Positions 51,687 to 60,459 of a stretch of DNA of 64,000 nucleotides are shown here, piece by piece. The position numbers were made by a program, and so were the translations under genes. How positions within the stretch are numbered: position 1 is the stretch's first letter; each line of letters starts with the position of its first letter. This DNA is from Sphingomonas colocasiae (lineage in GTDB: Bacteria > Pseudomonadota > Alphaproteobacteria > Sphingomonadales > Sphingomonadaceae). Location: positions 595,268-659,267 of the forward strand of contig NZ_JAINVV010000001.1 of NCBI RefSeq assembly GCF_019880585.1, written 5' to 3'. Under the pieces are notes generated by a model, which made no database searches, was not told the DNA's origin, and saw only the letters and a list, made by a program, of their open reading frames with translations.

Positions 51687-54584
51687 ATGCGTACGAAACT
51701 GACCAAGGCCAGGTTGCTGGCGAATGGCGCGGCGGTGGTCGTGGCGATCGGCTCGGCGAGCCCGCTGCTTGCGCAGAGCGATGCCGGCGCTGCCGATACC
51801 GCCGAATCCACCGACGCCATCGTGGTGACGGGATCGCGCATCGCGCGACCCGACATCGATGCCAATATCCCGATCGCCGTAATCAATTCCGCCGCGCTGG
51901 AACAGGACGGCGCGTCGAACATCCAGGACGTGCTGCGTGAAATGCCGCAGGTCGGCATCGGCACGACGCGCTCCAATTCGAACTTCTCGGCCACGGGCAA
52001 CGGTGCGGCGTCGGTCGATCTGCGCAACCTCGGCCCCAGCCGCACGCTCGTGCTGGTCAACGGACGTCGTTTCGTCGCCGGATTCGCGGGCACGTCGGCG
52101 GTCGACCTCAACAATATCCCGACCGATTTCGTCGAACGCGTCGAGGTCGTGACGGGCGGCACCTCCGCCATCTACGGTTCGGACGCGGTCGCGGGCGTCG
52201 TCAATTTCGTGCTCAAGGACAAGATCGACGGCATCACCGCCCGCGCCGAATATGGCCTGACCTCGCGGGGCGACAATCCGCGCTATCTGGTGAGCGTCAC
52301 CGGGGGAACGAGCTGGGGCGCCGACGATCGCGGTCGCATCGCGCTCAATTTCACGCATGAATCGGACAAGGGGCTGCTCTCCAGGAACCGCGCCATCTCG
52401 CGCGAGGACCGCTCGCTCGCGCTGGTCGGCGTGCCGGCATATAGTTCCTATGCGCCGCAGGGCCGGTTCGATCTGCGCACCGCGACGGGAAGCGCCCAGG
52501 TCTTCACCTTCGACCAGAGCAATGCGCTCGTCATGGGTTTCCCGCAGTCGCTCGCCTATAACCGCAACTGGGATCGCCGCATCTCGCTGCCCGTGGAGCG
52601 CTATATCGCCTCGGCGAACCTGACCTATGAAATCGCGGACAAGCTCACGGCATTCGTCGAGCCGACCTATGGCAAGGTGAAGTCGTCGGCGCTCCTCGAA
52701 GCCTATTCGTTCGACTGGAGCTTCATCTACAAGAATGGCGAGCTCGGCATGCCGATCACCAACGCCTATATCCCGGCGTCGATCCAGACCCTGATCGCCT
52801 CGCGCAACGCGGACGCCGATCCCGCGAACGACATCAAGGCGATCCAGTTCCGGCGCCGTCAGAACGAGGTCTATAATCGCAGCAACGAGAATGAACGCGA
52901 CACCTGGCGCGTCGCCGCCGGCCTGCGCGGATCCTTCGCGAACAACTGGAAATACGAACTCTCCTACGTCTTCGGCAGCATGAAGGACAGCACGACCACG
53001 CAGGATATCGACGCCCCCCGCTATCGCGCCGCGCTCGATTCGATCGTGGATAGCGCGACCAACCAGGTCGTCTGCCGCGATCCGGCCGCGCGTGCGGCGG
53101 GCTGCGTGCCGATCAACCTGTTCGGGTTCAACACGGTAACGCAGCCAGGCGCCGATTATGTGACGGTGCCGCGCTACGCGCACATCAAGAACACCCAGCA
53201 TGTCGTCTCGGCCAGCTTGACCGGCAGCCTGCTGACCTTGCCCGCCGGCGATCTCGGCATCGCGCTCGGCGCCGAATATCGGAAGGAAAAAAGCTCGACC
53301 GACTGGGATCCGATCACCAATCGCGGCGACGGCACCGGCACCCGCTATGACGACCTTGTCGGCCAGTTCGACGTCAAGGAAGTGTTCGGCGAAATCAATG
53401 CGCCGATCCTCGCCGATCGCCCGGTCTTCGAATATCTGGGGGTCACAGCAGCCGCGCGCTATTCGGATTATTCGACGGTGGGTACGGTGCTGAGCTGGAA
53501 TGCCGGCGTCGAATATGCGCCGATCCGGGGGCTTCGCTTCCGCGCCAACTACGCCGAGGCCAATCGCGCGCCCAATGTCGCGGAGCTTTACGCGAGCATC
53601 ACGGGCGGCGCGAGCGGCGCGACGGTCATCGATCCATGCGCCGGTACGACGGCCACCAGCACCCGCCCGCAGGATGCGACCTGCCGCGCCATTCCGGGGC
53701 TGTTGCAGGAAGCGGCGGCGAATGGCGGCGCCTTCACCTATACCTCGTTCGATCTCAACTGGATGGGGATCACCGAGGGGGGCAATCCCAATCTGCGCGA
53801 GGAAACCGCCAAGACCCTGACCGTGGGCGCGGTGCTGACGCCGCGCGCACTGCCCGGTTTCAGCCTGTCGGTCGATTATTTCGACATCAAGATCGACGGC
53901 GCCGTGGGCTCGCTGCCCGCGCAGATCCTGGTCAATCGCTGCATCGAAACCGGTGATCCGGTCTATTGCAGCCAGATCCAGCGTTTCCCGACCGGCAAGC
54001 TCTACACCATGTCGACCACGTTGATGAACGTCGCGAGCATCAAGACGCGGGGGATCGATTTCAACCTGAACTATAGCCGTGCGCTGGGCTTGGCCGAGGA
54101 CGACAATATCAGTGTGAACCTGCTCTACACGCGCCTGCTGGCGCTGGAGAAACAGTCATTCGCCGGTGGCCCGATCGAGGAGAATCTGGGGCAGCTCTAT
54201 GCGGCAGGCCGCCTGGGCACGGGCTTCAAGAACAAAGCGAGCGCTCGTCTCGCCTATCGCTCCGGCGGGCTGACCGCGAGCTGGCAGGTCACCTATCTGG
54301 GCAAGATCCAAGATCGGCTGGGCTATGTCGCGAGCGGTGCGGACAAGGACTATCTCGAGGGGCTGAACCGTGTGGGCGACGTCTTCTATCATGACGTGCA
54401 GCTCCGCTACGCGATCGGCGAGAAGCGGAATTACGAGGCCTATCTTGGCGTCAACAACCTGTTCGACCGCAATCCGCCGCTCATTCCCGCGGGCTTCGCG
54501 TCGAGCGTGACGGGCGTGGAGACCGCCGATGTGTACGATCCCTATGGCCGCCGCTTCTATGCGGGTGTGCGCCTGAGGTTCTGA
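51687..54584 (+). CDS. TonB-dependent outer-membrane receptor of the D-amino-acid cluster
   Basis: 965 residues. The signal peptide ends PLLAQ, a TonB box (DAIVVTGSRI) and plug with SVDLRNLGPSRTLVLVNGRR and VTGGTSAIYGSDAVAGVVNF follow, and the large barrel ends FYAGVRLRF with a terminal Phe. This long LVLVNGRR-type receptor class is widespread in sphingomonads and Xanthomonas and is often tied to oligosaccharide or peptide uptake. Being directly behind the D-amino-acid genes, it probably brings the peptide or muropeptide substrate across the outer membrane. Confidence 0.9.
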   Translation: MRTKLTKARLLANGAAVVVAIGSASPLLAQSDAGAADTAESTDAIVVTGSRIARPDIDANIPIAVINSAALEQDGASNIQDVLREMPQVGIGTTRSNSNFSATGNGAASVDLRNLGPSRTLVLVNGRRFVAGFAGTSAVDLNNIPTDFVERVEVVTGGTSAIYGSDAVAGVVNFVLKDKIDGITARAEYGLTSRGDNPRYLVSVTGGTSWGADDRGRIALNFTHESDKGLLSRNRAISREDRSLALVGVPAYSSYAPQGRFDLRTATGSAQVFTFDQSNALVMGFPQSLAYNRNWDRRISLPVERYIASANLTYEIADKLTAFVEPTYGKVKSSALLEAYSFDWSFIYKNGELGMPITNAYIPASIQTLIASRNADADPANDIKAIQFRRRQNEVYNRSNENERDTWRVAAGLRGSFANNWKYELSYVFGSMKDSTTTQDIDAPRYRAALDSIVDSATNQVVCRDPAARAAGCVPINLFGFNTVTQPGADYVTVPRYAHIKNTQHVVSASLTGSLLTLPAGDLGIALGAEYRKEKSSTDWDPITNRGDGTGTRYDDLVGQFDVKEVFGEINAPILADRPVFEYLGVTAAARYSDYSTVGTVLSWNAGVEYAPIRGLRFRANYAEANRAPNVAELYASITGGASGATVIDPCAGTTATSTRPQDATCRAIPGLLQEAAANGGAFTYTSFDLNWMGITEGGNPNLREETAKTLTVGAVLTPRALPGFSLSVDYFDIKIDGAVGSLPAQILVNRCIETGDPVYCSQIQRFPTGKLYTMSTTLMNVASIKTRGIDFNLNYSRALGLAEDDNISVNLLYTRLLALEKQSFAGGPIEENLGQLYAAGRLGTGFKNKASARLAYRSGGLTASWQVTYLGKIQDRLGYVASGADKDYLEGLNRVGDVFYHDVQLRYAIGEKRNYEAYLGVNNLFDRNPPLIPAGFASSVTGVETADVYDPYGRRFYAGVRLRF

Positions 54585-54594
54585 CGGCGATCAT

Positions 54595-54622
54595 GTCGTC
54601 CCCGGCGAAAGCCGGGGACGAC
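54595..54622. terminator. GAAA-tetraloop hairpin after the TonB receptor
   Basis: A perfect 12-bp stem GTCGTCCCCGGC / GCCGGGGACGAC with a GAAA loop, located 10 bases after the receptor stop and 13 bases before the end of the opposite-strand micro-protein gene. It probably terminates both. Its core belongs to the palindromes often scattered in sphingomonad intergenic DNA. Confidence 0.65.
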
Positions 54623-54635
54623 GGATCACGTCTGA

Positions 54636-54749
54636 TCAGGAGATATTATTCTTCGGGTCCGCACCACGGTCGCGGCGCATCCAGAGGAAAAGAAAGGTCG
54701 CCGCGACGATCAGCGTGGTGAAGATAACGATTGCTTCCGCGGTGTTCAT
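54636..54749 (-). CDS. 37-residue single-pass membrane micro-protein
   Basis: ATG 54749 to TGA 54636 encodes MNTAEAIVIFTTLIVAATFL, then FLWMRRDRGADPKNNIS: one hydrophobic helix (residues 5-24) followed by a basic and polar tail. A GAGG ribosome site lies seven bases ahead of the ATG. It sits 50 bases downstream of glpD on the same strand, so it could be co-expressed. Too short for standard gene callers; family unknown. Confidence 0.55.
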   Translation of the reverse strand: MNTAEAIVIFTTLIVAATFLFLWMRRDRGADPKNNIS

Positions 54750-54799
54750 GCCGGTGCCTCATCGATCTTGCTGGGACCATGACGCTAGCGGAGAAGGCG

Positions 54800-56263
54800 T
54801 TAACGAGTCTTAACGCTGTTTTCCCAAAATATTGTAAACGCGTCTCTTTCCTGGTCGGTCATATGCAGGCCGATCTTGCTTCGCCGCATCAGGCAATCTT
54901 CCGGGGTATGTGCCCATTCGCGGTCGCGCATCCAGCGTGCCTCGATCTCGGTGAAGCCGGCGCCGAAGTGCCGCCCCATGCCGGCCTCGTCCGTCACCTC
55001 GGCGAGAATTTCGTGCAGCAGCAGGCCGTAGCTCGCGGCCATGCGCGTCGCGCGTTGCTCGCCCAGGAACGGCCAGCGTGCCTGAACCTCGCGCAGGAAT
55101 TGCGCCGGGGCGGGGATGGCGCCGCCCGGAAGAACGCGGGCGCGCGTCACCGGATGCGCCATGAAGCCCATCGCGGGCGCGAGTTTCGCAAGCGCATCCT
55201 CGGCGAGGTGCCGGGCAGTGGTGATCTTGCCGCCGAACACCGACAGCAAGGGCGCGCCATCGGCATCGAGTTCGAGGACATAGTCGCGCGTGACCGCCTT
55301 GCTCTCCGAAGCGCCATCGTCATAGAGCGGCCGCACGCCCGACCAGGTCGAAACGATATCGGCCTCCGCGATTTCCCGCATGAAGTAGCGATTGGCGGCG
55401 GCGATCAGATAGGCGCGCTCATCGGCGTCGATCCGTGCATCCTCGGGGCGTTCGACCGGAATGTCGGTGGTGCCGATCATCGTGAAGTCGCCCAGATAGG
55501 GGATGGCGAAGACGATCCGGCGATCGGGCTGCTGAAGCATATAGGCGTGATCGCCATCGAACAGGCGCGGGACGACGATATGGCTGCCCTTGATCAGCCG
55601 GATATGGGCCTGGGTGGTCGCGCCGAGTGTGTCCAGCGCCTGCGCGACCCATGGACCCGCGGCGTTGACGAGCGCGCGCGCCCGCACGGTCCGCCCATCG
55701 GACAATGTCGCCGTCCAGTCCTCGCCGTCGCGATGGGCGGAGAGCAGTGCGGTGCGCGTGGCGATCTCCGCGCCGGCATCGGCGGCATCCATCGCGTTGA
55801 AAAGCGTCAGCCGTGCATCATCGACGCGGCAGTCGGAATAGACGAAGCCCTTCGCCTTGCGTTTGAGCGGTGCGGTATAGGCCGTGTCGTTCGGTGACAG
55901 GCCGCGAGAGCGCGGCAGGCTGATCCGGCCGCCGATCCAGTCGTAGAGCAGCAGCCCCAGCCGCACGAGCAGCCAGGGGCGGACGGCATTCTCGTGCGGC
56001 AGCACGAAATGCATCGGCCGGATGATGTGGGGCGCCGCCTTCAACAGCAGCTCGCGTTCCTTCAGCGCCTCGCGGACCAGTCGGAATTCGTAATATTCCA
56101 GGTAACGCAGTCCGCCATGGATCAGCTTGGTCGAAGCGGACGAGGTATGGGCGGCCAGATCGTCCTTCTCGACGAGCAGGACGGACAGGCCGTTGAGCGC
56201 GGCTTCGCGTGCGATCGCGCAGCCGTTGATCCCGCCGCCGATGATCAGAAGATCCAAGGTCAT
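54800..56263 (-). CDS. glpD: Glycerol-3-phosphate dehydrogenase (aerobic, FAD)
   Basis: Membrane-associated FAD enzyme that oxidises glycerol-3-phosphate to DHAP and reduces quinone. 487 residues from ATG 56263. The N-terminal dinucleotide fold DLLIIGGGINGCAIAREA binds FAD, followed by SSASTKLIHGGLRYLEYYEF and FSVFGGKITT-like LSVFGGKITTARHLAEDAL. The C-terminus (MRRSKIGLHMTDQERDAF) fits the family. No glpK or glpF is next to it. The ATG four codons upstream (MLEP) is a weaker alternative. Confidence 0.95.
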   Translation of the reverse strand: MTLDLLIIGGGINGCAIAREAALNGLSVLLVEKDDLAAHTSSASTKLIHGGLRYLEYYEFRLVREALKERELLLKAAPHIIRPMHFVLPHENAVRPWLLVRLGLLLYDWIGGRISLPRSRGLSPNDTAYTAPLKRKAKGFVYSDCRVDDARLTLFNAMDAADAGAEIATRTALLSAHRDGEDWTATLSDGRTVRARALVNAAGPWVAQALDTLGATTQAHIRLIKGSHIVVPRLFDGDHAYMLQQPDRRIVFAIPYLGDFTMIGTTDIPVERPEDARIDADERAYLIAAANRYFMREIAEADIVSTWSGVRPLYDDGASESKAVTRDYVLELDADGAPLLSVFGGKITTARHLAEDALAKLAPAMGFMAHPVTRARVLPGGAIPAPAQFLREVQARWPFLGEQRATRMAASYGLLLHEILAEVTDEAGMGRHFGAGFTEIEARWMRDREWAHTPEDCLMRRSKIGLHMTDQERDAFTIFWENSVKTR

Positions 56264-56392
56264 CGGCTCTAGCATAGCGGGCTGGCCCACAGACGGAAGC
56301 ATGTTTCTGGCAGCGCTGTCATAAGTTCCATTTTTCAATCCGGCCGCATGTGACGGGGTGACGCTGCGTCTTGCACTCTCTATCTCTGGGCC

Positions 56393-58675
56393 ATGAAAAA
56401 ACAAAAAAACCATGGCGGCCTTCCAAGCCGCGAACAGATTCTCAAATTCATCACCGACTCGTCCCAGCCCGCCGGCAAGCGCGAGATCGCCAAGGCTTTC
56501 GGGCTGAAGGGGCAGGAAAAGATCCTGCTCAAGGCTTTGCTCAAGGATATGGGCGATGAAGGTCTGATCGACAGCGCACCCGGCCGCGCTTTTCACAAGA
56601 TGGGCGGCGTGCCCAAGGTGACGGTGCTCCGTGTCGTCGATGTCGACGATGACGGGCAGGCCTGGGCCGTGCCCGAGCGCTGGGAGGCCGAAGGGCCGGA
56701 ACCCAGGCTGCGGATCAAGGAAAAGAGCCGCAAGGGCGCACTCGGCGTGGGGGACCGCGTGCTCGCGCGTACCGAGGAAGCGGGCAAGGGCTGGATCGCG
56801 CATCCGCTGAAACAGCTCGCCAGGGGCTCCGAACTGATGATGGGCGTGCTCCATGAAGAGGGCGGCCGATTGTGGCTCAAGGGGCTCGACAAGAAGGAAC
56901 GGCGCGACATGCCCGTGTCCGATGCGGGCGATGCGGAGGCCGGCGATCTTGTGCTTGCGGAAAAGACCGGGCGGCCGCCACGGATCACCGCGCGCGTAAC
57001 CCAAAGGCTGGGAGATCCCTTCGAACCGCGCAGCTTTTCGCTGATCGCGATCCACAAGCTAGGCATTCCGCACATCTTCGGCGATGAAGTGCTTGAGGAG
57101 GCGAAGCGCGTCGCCAGGCTCGATCTCGGCAAGGGGCGCGAGGATCTCCGCCACCTGCCGATCGTCGCGATCGATCCGGCGGACGCGCGCGACCATGACG
57201 ATGCGGTCTGGGCCGCACCCGACGATGATCCGAAAAATCCGGGCGGGTGGAAGGCGATCGTCGCGATCGCCGATGTCAGCTTCTATGTGCGCCCCGGTTC
57301 GGCGCTCGATCGCGAGGCGAAGCGGCGCGGCAACAGCGTCTATTTCCCCGATCGGGTGGTGCCGATGCTGCCGGAGATCCTTTCGGCGGACGTCTGTTCG
57401 CTCAAGGCGGGCGAAGATCGCGCCGCCATGGCCTGCCACCTGACGATCTCGAAACAGGGTGAGATCAAGGGCTGGCGTTTCACGCGCGCGGTCGTCCGGC
57501 TGGCGGCGAACATTCCTTACGAGAATGCCCAGGCGGCGATCGATGCCGTCGCGGAAGAAAGGGGCGAGCCGGCATCGTCGCCGTGCAGCCTCGATCCCGC
57601 CGATCTGGCGACGCATGGCGTGAGCCCGGAATTGGTCAGGGATGCGTTGCTGCCGCTGTGGGCCTGCTGGAAAACGCTGTACGCCGCGCGCGAGAAACGT
57701 GCGCCGCTCGATCTCGACCTGCCCGAGCGCAGGATCGCCCTGGACGAGAAGGGACGCATCCTCTCCGTCGCGCCGCGCGAGCGGCTCGATGCGCACAAGC
57801 TGATCGAGGATTATATGATCGCCGCCAATGTGGCGGCCGCCAAGGCGCTCGAAGCGAAGAAGGCGCCGGTCATGTATCGCGTCCATGAGCCGCCGGCGCG
57901 CGAGAAGCTGGTGGCGCTCAAGGAATATCTGAAGACCTTCGGGCTCGAATTCGCGCTGGGCCAGGTCATCCGTCCCGACACTTTCAACCATGTGATCCGC
58001 CGCCTCGGCGATTCCGATCACAAGCCGCAGGTGATGGAGCAGATCCTGCGCACCCAGACCCAGGCCTATTATGCGCCCGCGAACCATGGGCATTTCGGGC
58101 TGGCGCTGGGCAGCTATGCGCATTTCACCTCACCCATCCGCCGCTATTCCGATCTTGTCGTCCATCGCGCGCTGGTCGCGGCCTATGGGCTGGGCGAGGG
58201 GGCGCTCAGCGGCGACGAGGCGGCGACGATGGAGCGGACGGGCGAACATATCAGCCTGCTCGAACGCCGTGCGATGGAAGCGGAACGCGATACCGTCGAT
58301 CGCTATGTCGCCGCCTATCTGAGCGAGAAGGTGGGCGAGATACTCGATGTGCGGATCACCGGCGTCCAGAATTTCGGTTTCTTCGCGACGGTGGAGGGAC
58401 TGGGAGGGGACGGTCTGGTGCCCGTTCGCGATCTGGGCGGCGAATATTTCCGCTATGACGAGGCGACGCACAGCCTGACCGGCGAGGACAGCGAAACCGT
58501 CTATTCGTCAGGCATGCGGCTCAAGCTGAGGCTGGCGGAGGCCAATCCCGTCAACGGCGCGCTGCGCTTCGAGCTGCCGGAGGGGAAGGGCGCGCTTCCG
58601 CCCAAAGGCCCGCCGCGCGTGATCAAGCGTCGCGGTCGCCCGGCGAATATCCGGCATCAGGGACGCCGGCGCTAG
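56393..58675 (+). CDS. rnr: Ribonuclease R
   Basis: 3'-5' exoribonuclease that degrades structured RNA and takes part in quality control. 760 residues. N-terminal winged-helix and cold-shock-like OB domains (residues 1-230) precede the RNB catalytic domain, with ARDHDDAVW holding the catalytic Asp cluster, YFPDRVVPMLPEILS, and HYGLGL-like HFGLALGSYAHFTSPIRRY. The S1 domain (about 660-735) and a basic C-terminal tail (KRRGRPANIRHQGRRR) follow. All acidic active-site residues appear intact. Confidence 0.96.
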   Translation: MKKQKNHGGLPSREQILKFITDSSQPAGKREIAKAFGLKGQEKILLKALLKDMGDEGLIDSAPGRAFHKMGGVPKVTVLRVVDVDDDGQAWAVPERWEAEGPEPRLRIKEKSRKGALGVGDRVLARTEEAGKGWIAHPLKQLARGSELMMGVLHEEGGRLWLKGLDKKERRDMPVSDAGDAEAGDLVLAEKTGRPPRITARVTQRLGDPFEPRSFSLIAIHKLGIPHIFGDEVLEEAKRVARLDLGKGREDLRHLPIVAIDPADARDHDDAVWAAPDDDPKNPGGWKAIVAIADVSFYVRPGSALDREAKRRGNSVYFPDRVVPMLPEILSADVCSLKAGEDRAAMACHLTISKQGEIKGWRFTRAVVRLAANIPYENAQAAIDAVAEERGEPASSPCSLDPADLATHGVSPELVRDALLPLWACWKTLYAAREKRAPLDLDLPERRIALDEKGRILSVAPRERLDAHKLIEDYMIAANVAAAKALEAKKAPVMYRVHEPPAREKLVALKEYLKTFGLEFALGQVIRPDTFNHVIRRLGDSDHKPQVMEQILRTQTQAYYAPANHGHFGLALGSYAHFTSPIRRYSDLVVHRALVAAYGLGEGALSGDEAATMERTGEHISLLERRAMEAERDTVDRYVAAYLSEKVGEILDVRITGVQNFGFFATVEGLGGDGLVPVRDLGGEYFRYDEATHSLTGEDSETVYSSGMRLKLRLAEANPVNGALRFELPEGKGALPPKGPPRVIKRRGRPANIRHQGRRR

Positions 58676-58724
58676 CGATCCCGCTCTCGGGCGGTTATCA
58701 AATGCGGATCGATATCAAGGGACG

Positions 58725-59927
58725 ATGATGCTGGAACGGCGACAACTCATGTTGGGAGCGGCAGGCGCGCTCGTTGCGGCATATGCGCGAAATCCGTCTT
58801 GGGCGGCGGATACCGTGACCCTGAATTTCGACAATGGTGAACGTCCGCTCGTCACCTATCCCGGCAAGCGCCCGATGATCGGACTGACTGCACGTCCGCC
58901 GCAACTGGAAACCCCATTCTCCGTATTCGGTGAAGGCGCGATCACGCCGAACGACGCTTTCTTCGTGCGCTATCATCTCGCCGATATTCCGCTGGAGATC
59001 GATCTCGATGCATATCGGCTGACGGTGGGGGGGCATGTCGCCACGTCGTTGTCGCTGTCGCTCGCCGAACTCAAGCGCATGGACACCGTCGAACTCGTCG
59101 CGGTCAATCAGTGTTCGGGCAACAGCCGGGGATTCGTCGAGCCGCGCGTCGGCGGTGGCCAACTCGGCAATGGCGCGATGGGGTGCGCGCGCTGGCGTGG
59201 CGTCGCGCTCAAGACGGTGCTCGATCGCGCCGGCGTCAAGCCCGGTGCTGTCCAGGTGACTTTCAACGGGCTCGACAATCCGCTGACGCCGGAAACCGCC
59301 GATTTCGTCAAGGCTCTCGACCTGGACCATGCACGCGACGGCGAGGTGATGCTGGCCTGGGGCATGAACGGCGAGGATCTGCCGTTCCTCAACGGCTTCC
59401 CCTTGCGGCTGGTGGTGCCAGGCCGCTTCGGGACCTATTGGGTCAAGCATCTGAGCGAGATCATGGTGCTCGACCAGCCGTTCGACGGCTATTGGATGAA
59501 GACCGCCTATCGCATTCCCGACAATGACTGCGCCTGCGTGCCGCCGGGCGGCAAGCCCGACAAGACGGTGCCGATCGGCCGGTTCAACGTCCGCTCGTTC
59601 ATCACCAGCCATGCGGATGGCGCGGTCGTGGCTGCTGGACGCGATCTCGCGCTGAGGGGAATCGCCTTTGACGGCGGCAGCGGCATCGCCGAAGTCTCGG
59701 TTTCGGCGGATGGCGGCGCGAGCTGGCACAAGGCCGTGCTCGGTGAGGATCTGGGCCGTTATGCCTTTCGCGAATGGCGGGCGTTGCTGCCGCTGGCCGC
59801 GGGGGAGCACGTCCTGCTTGTCCGTGCGACCAGCTTGGGCGGCGAGACCCAGCCAATGGAACCACGCTGGAATCCGCCGGGCTATATGCGCAATGTCGTC
59901 GAACGGACGAAGGTGAAGGCGGCATGA
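58725..59927 (+). CDS. SorA-type sulfite dehydrogenase (molybdopterin subunit)
   Basis: 400 residues with a twin-arginine leader (M-M-L-E-R-R-Q-L-M-L then a hydrophobic run), so it is exported folded. The sulfite-oxidase domain binds the molybdenum cofactor through Cys130 in VAVNQCSGNSRGF; ARWRGVALKTVLDRA-like CARWRGVALKTVL and GRFGTYWVKHLSEI are family motifs. The C-terminal Mo-co dimerisation domain ends in YMRNVVERTKVKAA. It oxidises sulfite to sulfate and passes electrons to the cytochrome encoded next. Confidence 0.92.
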   Translation: MMLERRQLMLGAAGALVAAYARNPSWAADTVTLNFDNGERPLVTYPGKRPMIGLTARPPQLETPFSVFGEGAITPNDAFFVRYHLADIPLEIDLDAYRLTVGGHVATSLSLSLAELKRMDTVELVAVNQCSGNSRGFVEPRVGGGQLGNGAMGCARWRGVALKTVLDRAGVKPGAVQVTFNGLDNPLTPETADFVKALDLDHARDGEVMLAWGMNGEDLPFLNGFPLRLVVPGRFGTYWVKHLSEIMVLDQPFDGYWMKTAYRIPDNDCACVPPGGKPDKTVPIGRFNVRSFITSHADGAVVAAGRDLALRGIAFDGGSGIAEVSVSADGGASWHKAVLGEDLGRYAFREWRALLPLAAGEHVLLVRATSLGGETQPMEPRWNPPGYMRNVVERTKVKAA

Positions 59928-60229
59928 GGCGGATGCTCTTGATCGCAGGCGCGGTGGCGCTGCTGGCTTCCGGGGCGGCCGTCGCGAAAGTGGTGACCTA
60001 CGCGCTGCCTGAAGAGCGGGAGGCGGTCTTGCCGCCTGGGCCCGGGGCCGACCTGGTGGCCGCGCAGTGTGCCGCCTGCCATTCGCTCGATTATGTGCAG
60101 ACCCAGCCGCGTGGCAAGGGCAAACCCTTCTGGGACGCTGCGGTGACCAAGATGGTCAAGGTATACGGCGCGCCGGTCTCGGCGGAGGATGGCGAAGCGA
60201 TCGCCACCTATCTGGCCGAGCATTACTGA
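59924..60229 (+). CDS. Cytochrome c subunit, SorB-like
   Basis: 101 residues with an N-terminal signal peptide (MRRMLLIAGAVALLASGAAV) and one haem-binding motif C49-A-A-C52-H53, followed by a Met-containing C-terminal segment (TKMVKVYGAPVSAEDGEAI). It overlaps the sorA-type gene by four bases (ATGA), as the sorAB pair does in known sulfite dehydrogenases, and is expected to accept the electrons of sulfite oxidation. A long hairpin follows its stop codon. Confidence 0.9.
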   Translation: MRRMLLIAGAVALLASGAAVAKVVTYALPEEREAVLPPGPGADLVAAQCAACHSLDYVQTQPRGKGKPFWDAAVTKMVKVYGAPVSAEDGEAIATYLAEHY

Positions 60230-60273
60230 TCCGGAGTGGATCCGGTTCAGATTGAACCGGATCGACTCCGGAT
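60229..60273 (+). terminator. Long imperfect hairpin after the sorAB pair
   Basis: Two 21-base arms (60229-60249 and 60253-60273) with only one mismatch surround a 3-base loop. The left arm includes ATCCGGAGT and GGATCCGGTT, and the right arm its complement. The hairpin begins on the last base of the stop codon. No U-run follows, so it may be a stability or termination element rather than a classic intrinsic terminator. Confidence 0.6.
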
Positions 60274-60405
60274 ATCCATTGTTGACCGTCGTTCCCGAGC
60301 CGGCAGCTGAGTCCACCTGCCTCGGAATCTGGATCCCGTTCCGAACGGTTCGTCGATCAGGGCCGCCGGTTCGCCGAAAGGTACGAAGCCTTGTCCCTTT
60401 TGGGA

Positions 60406-60430
60406 TTGACATGATATATGGTCACATTAG
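60406..60430 (+). promoter_or_regulatory. TTGACA and TGAC...GTCA dyad before the His-rich TonB receptor
   Basis: TTGACA (60406-60411) lies in an AT-rich stretch unusual for this window, ahead of a dyad whose outer arms are TGAC and GTCA around ATG-ATAT-ATG. No matching -10 at 16-18 bases is evident. A metal-dependent repressor such as Zur could bind, but this is only a guess. Confidence 0.3.
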
Positions 60431-60459
60431 GAGGGCGCGCGAATCCCTGAGGAGACGTC

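Noticed and set aside
49764..53201. 1145-residue open frame on the minus strand
   Set aside because: It runs antisense through dcyD, the deacylase and the TonB receptor. In 65% GC DNA such frames are common shadows, and its translation (repeated D-R-R-G-R, H-A-R patterns) has no domain.
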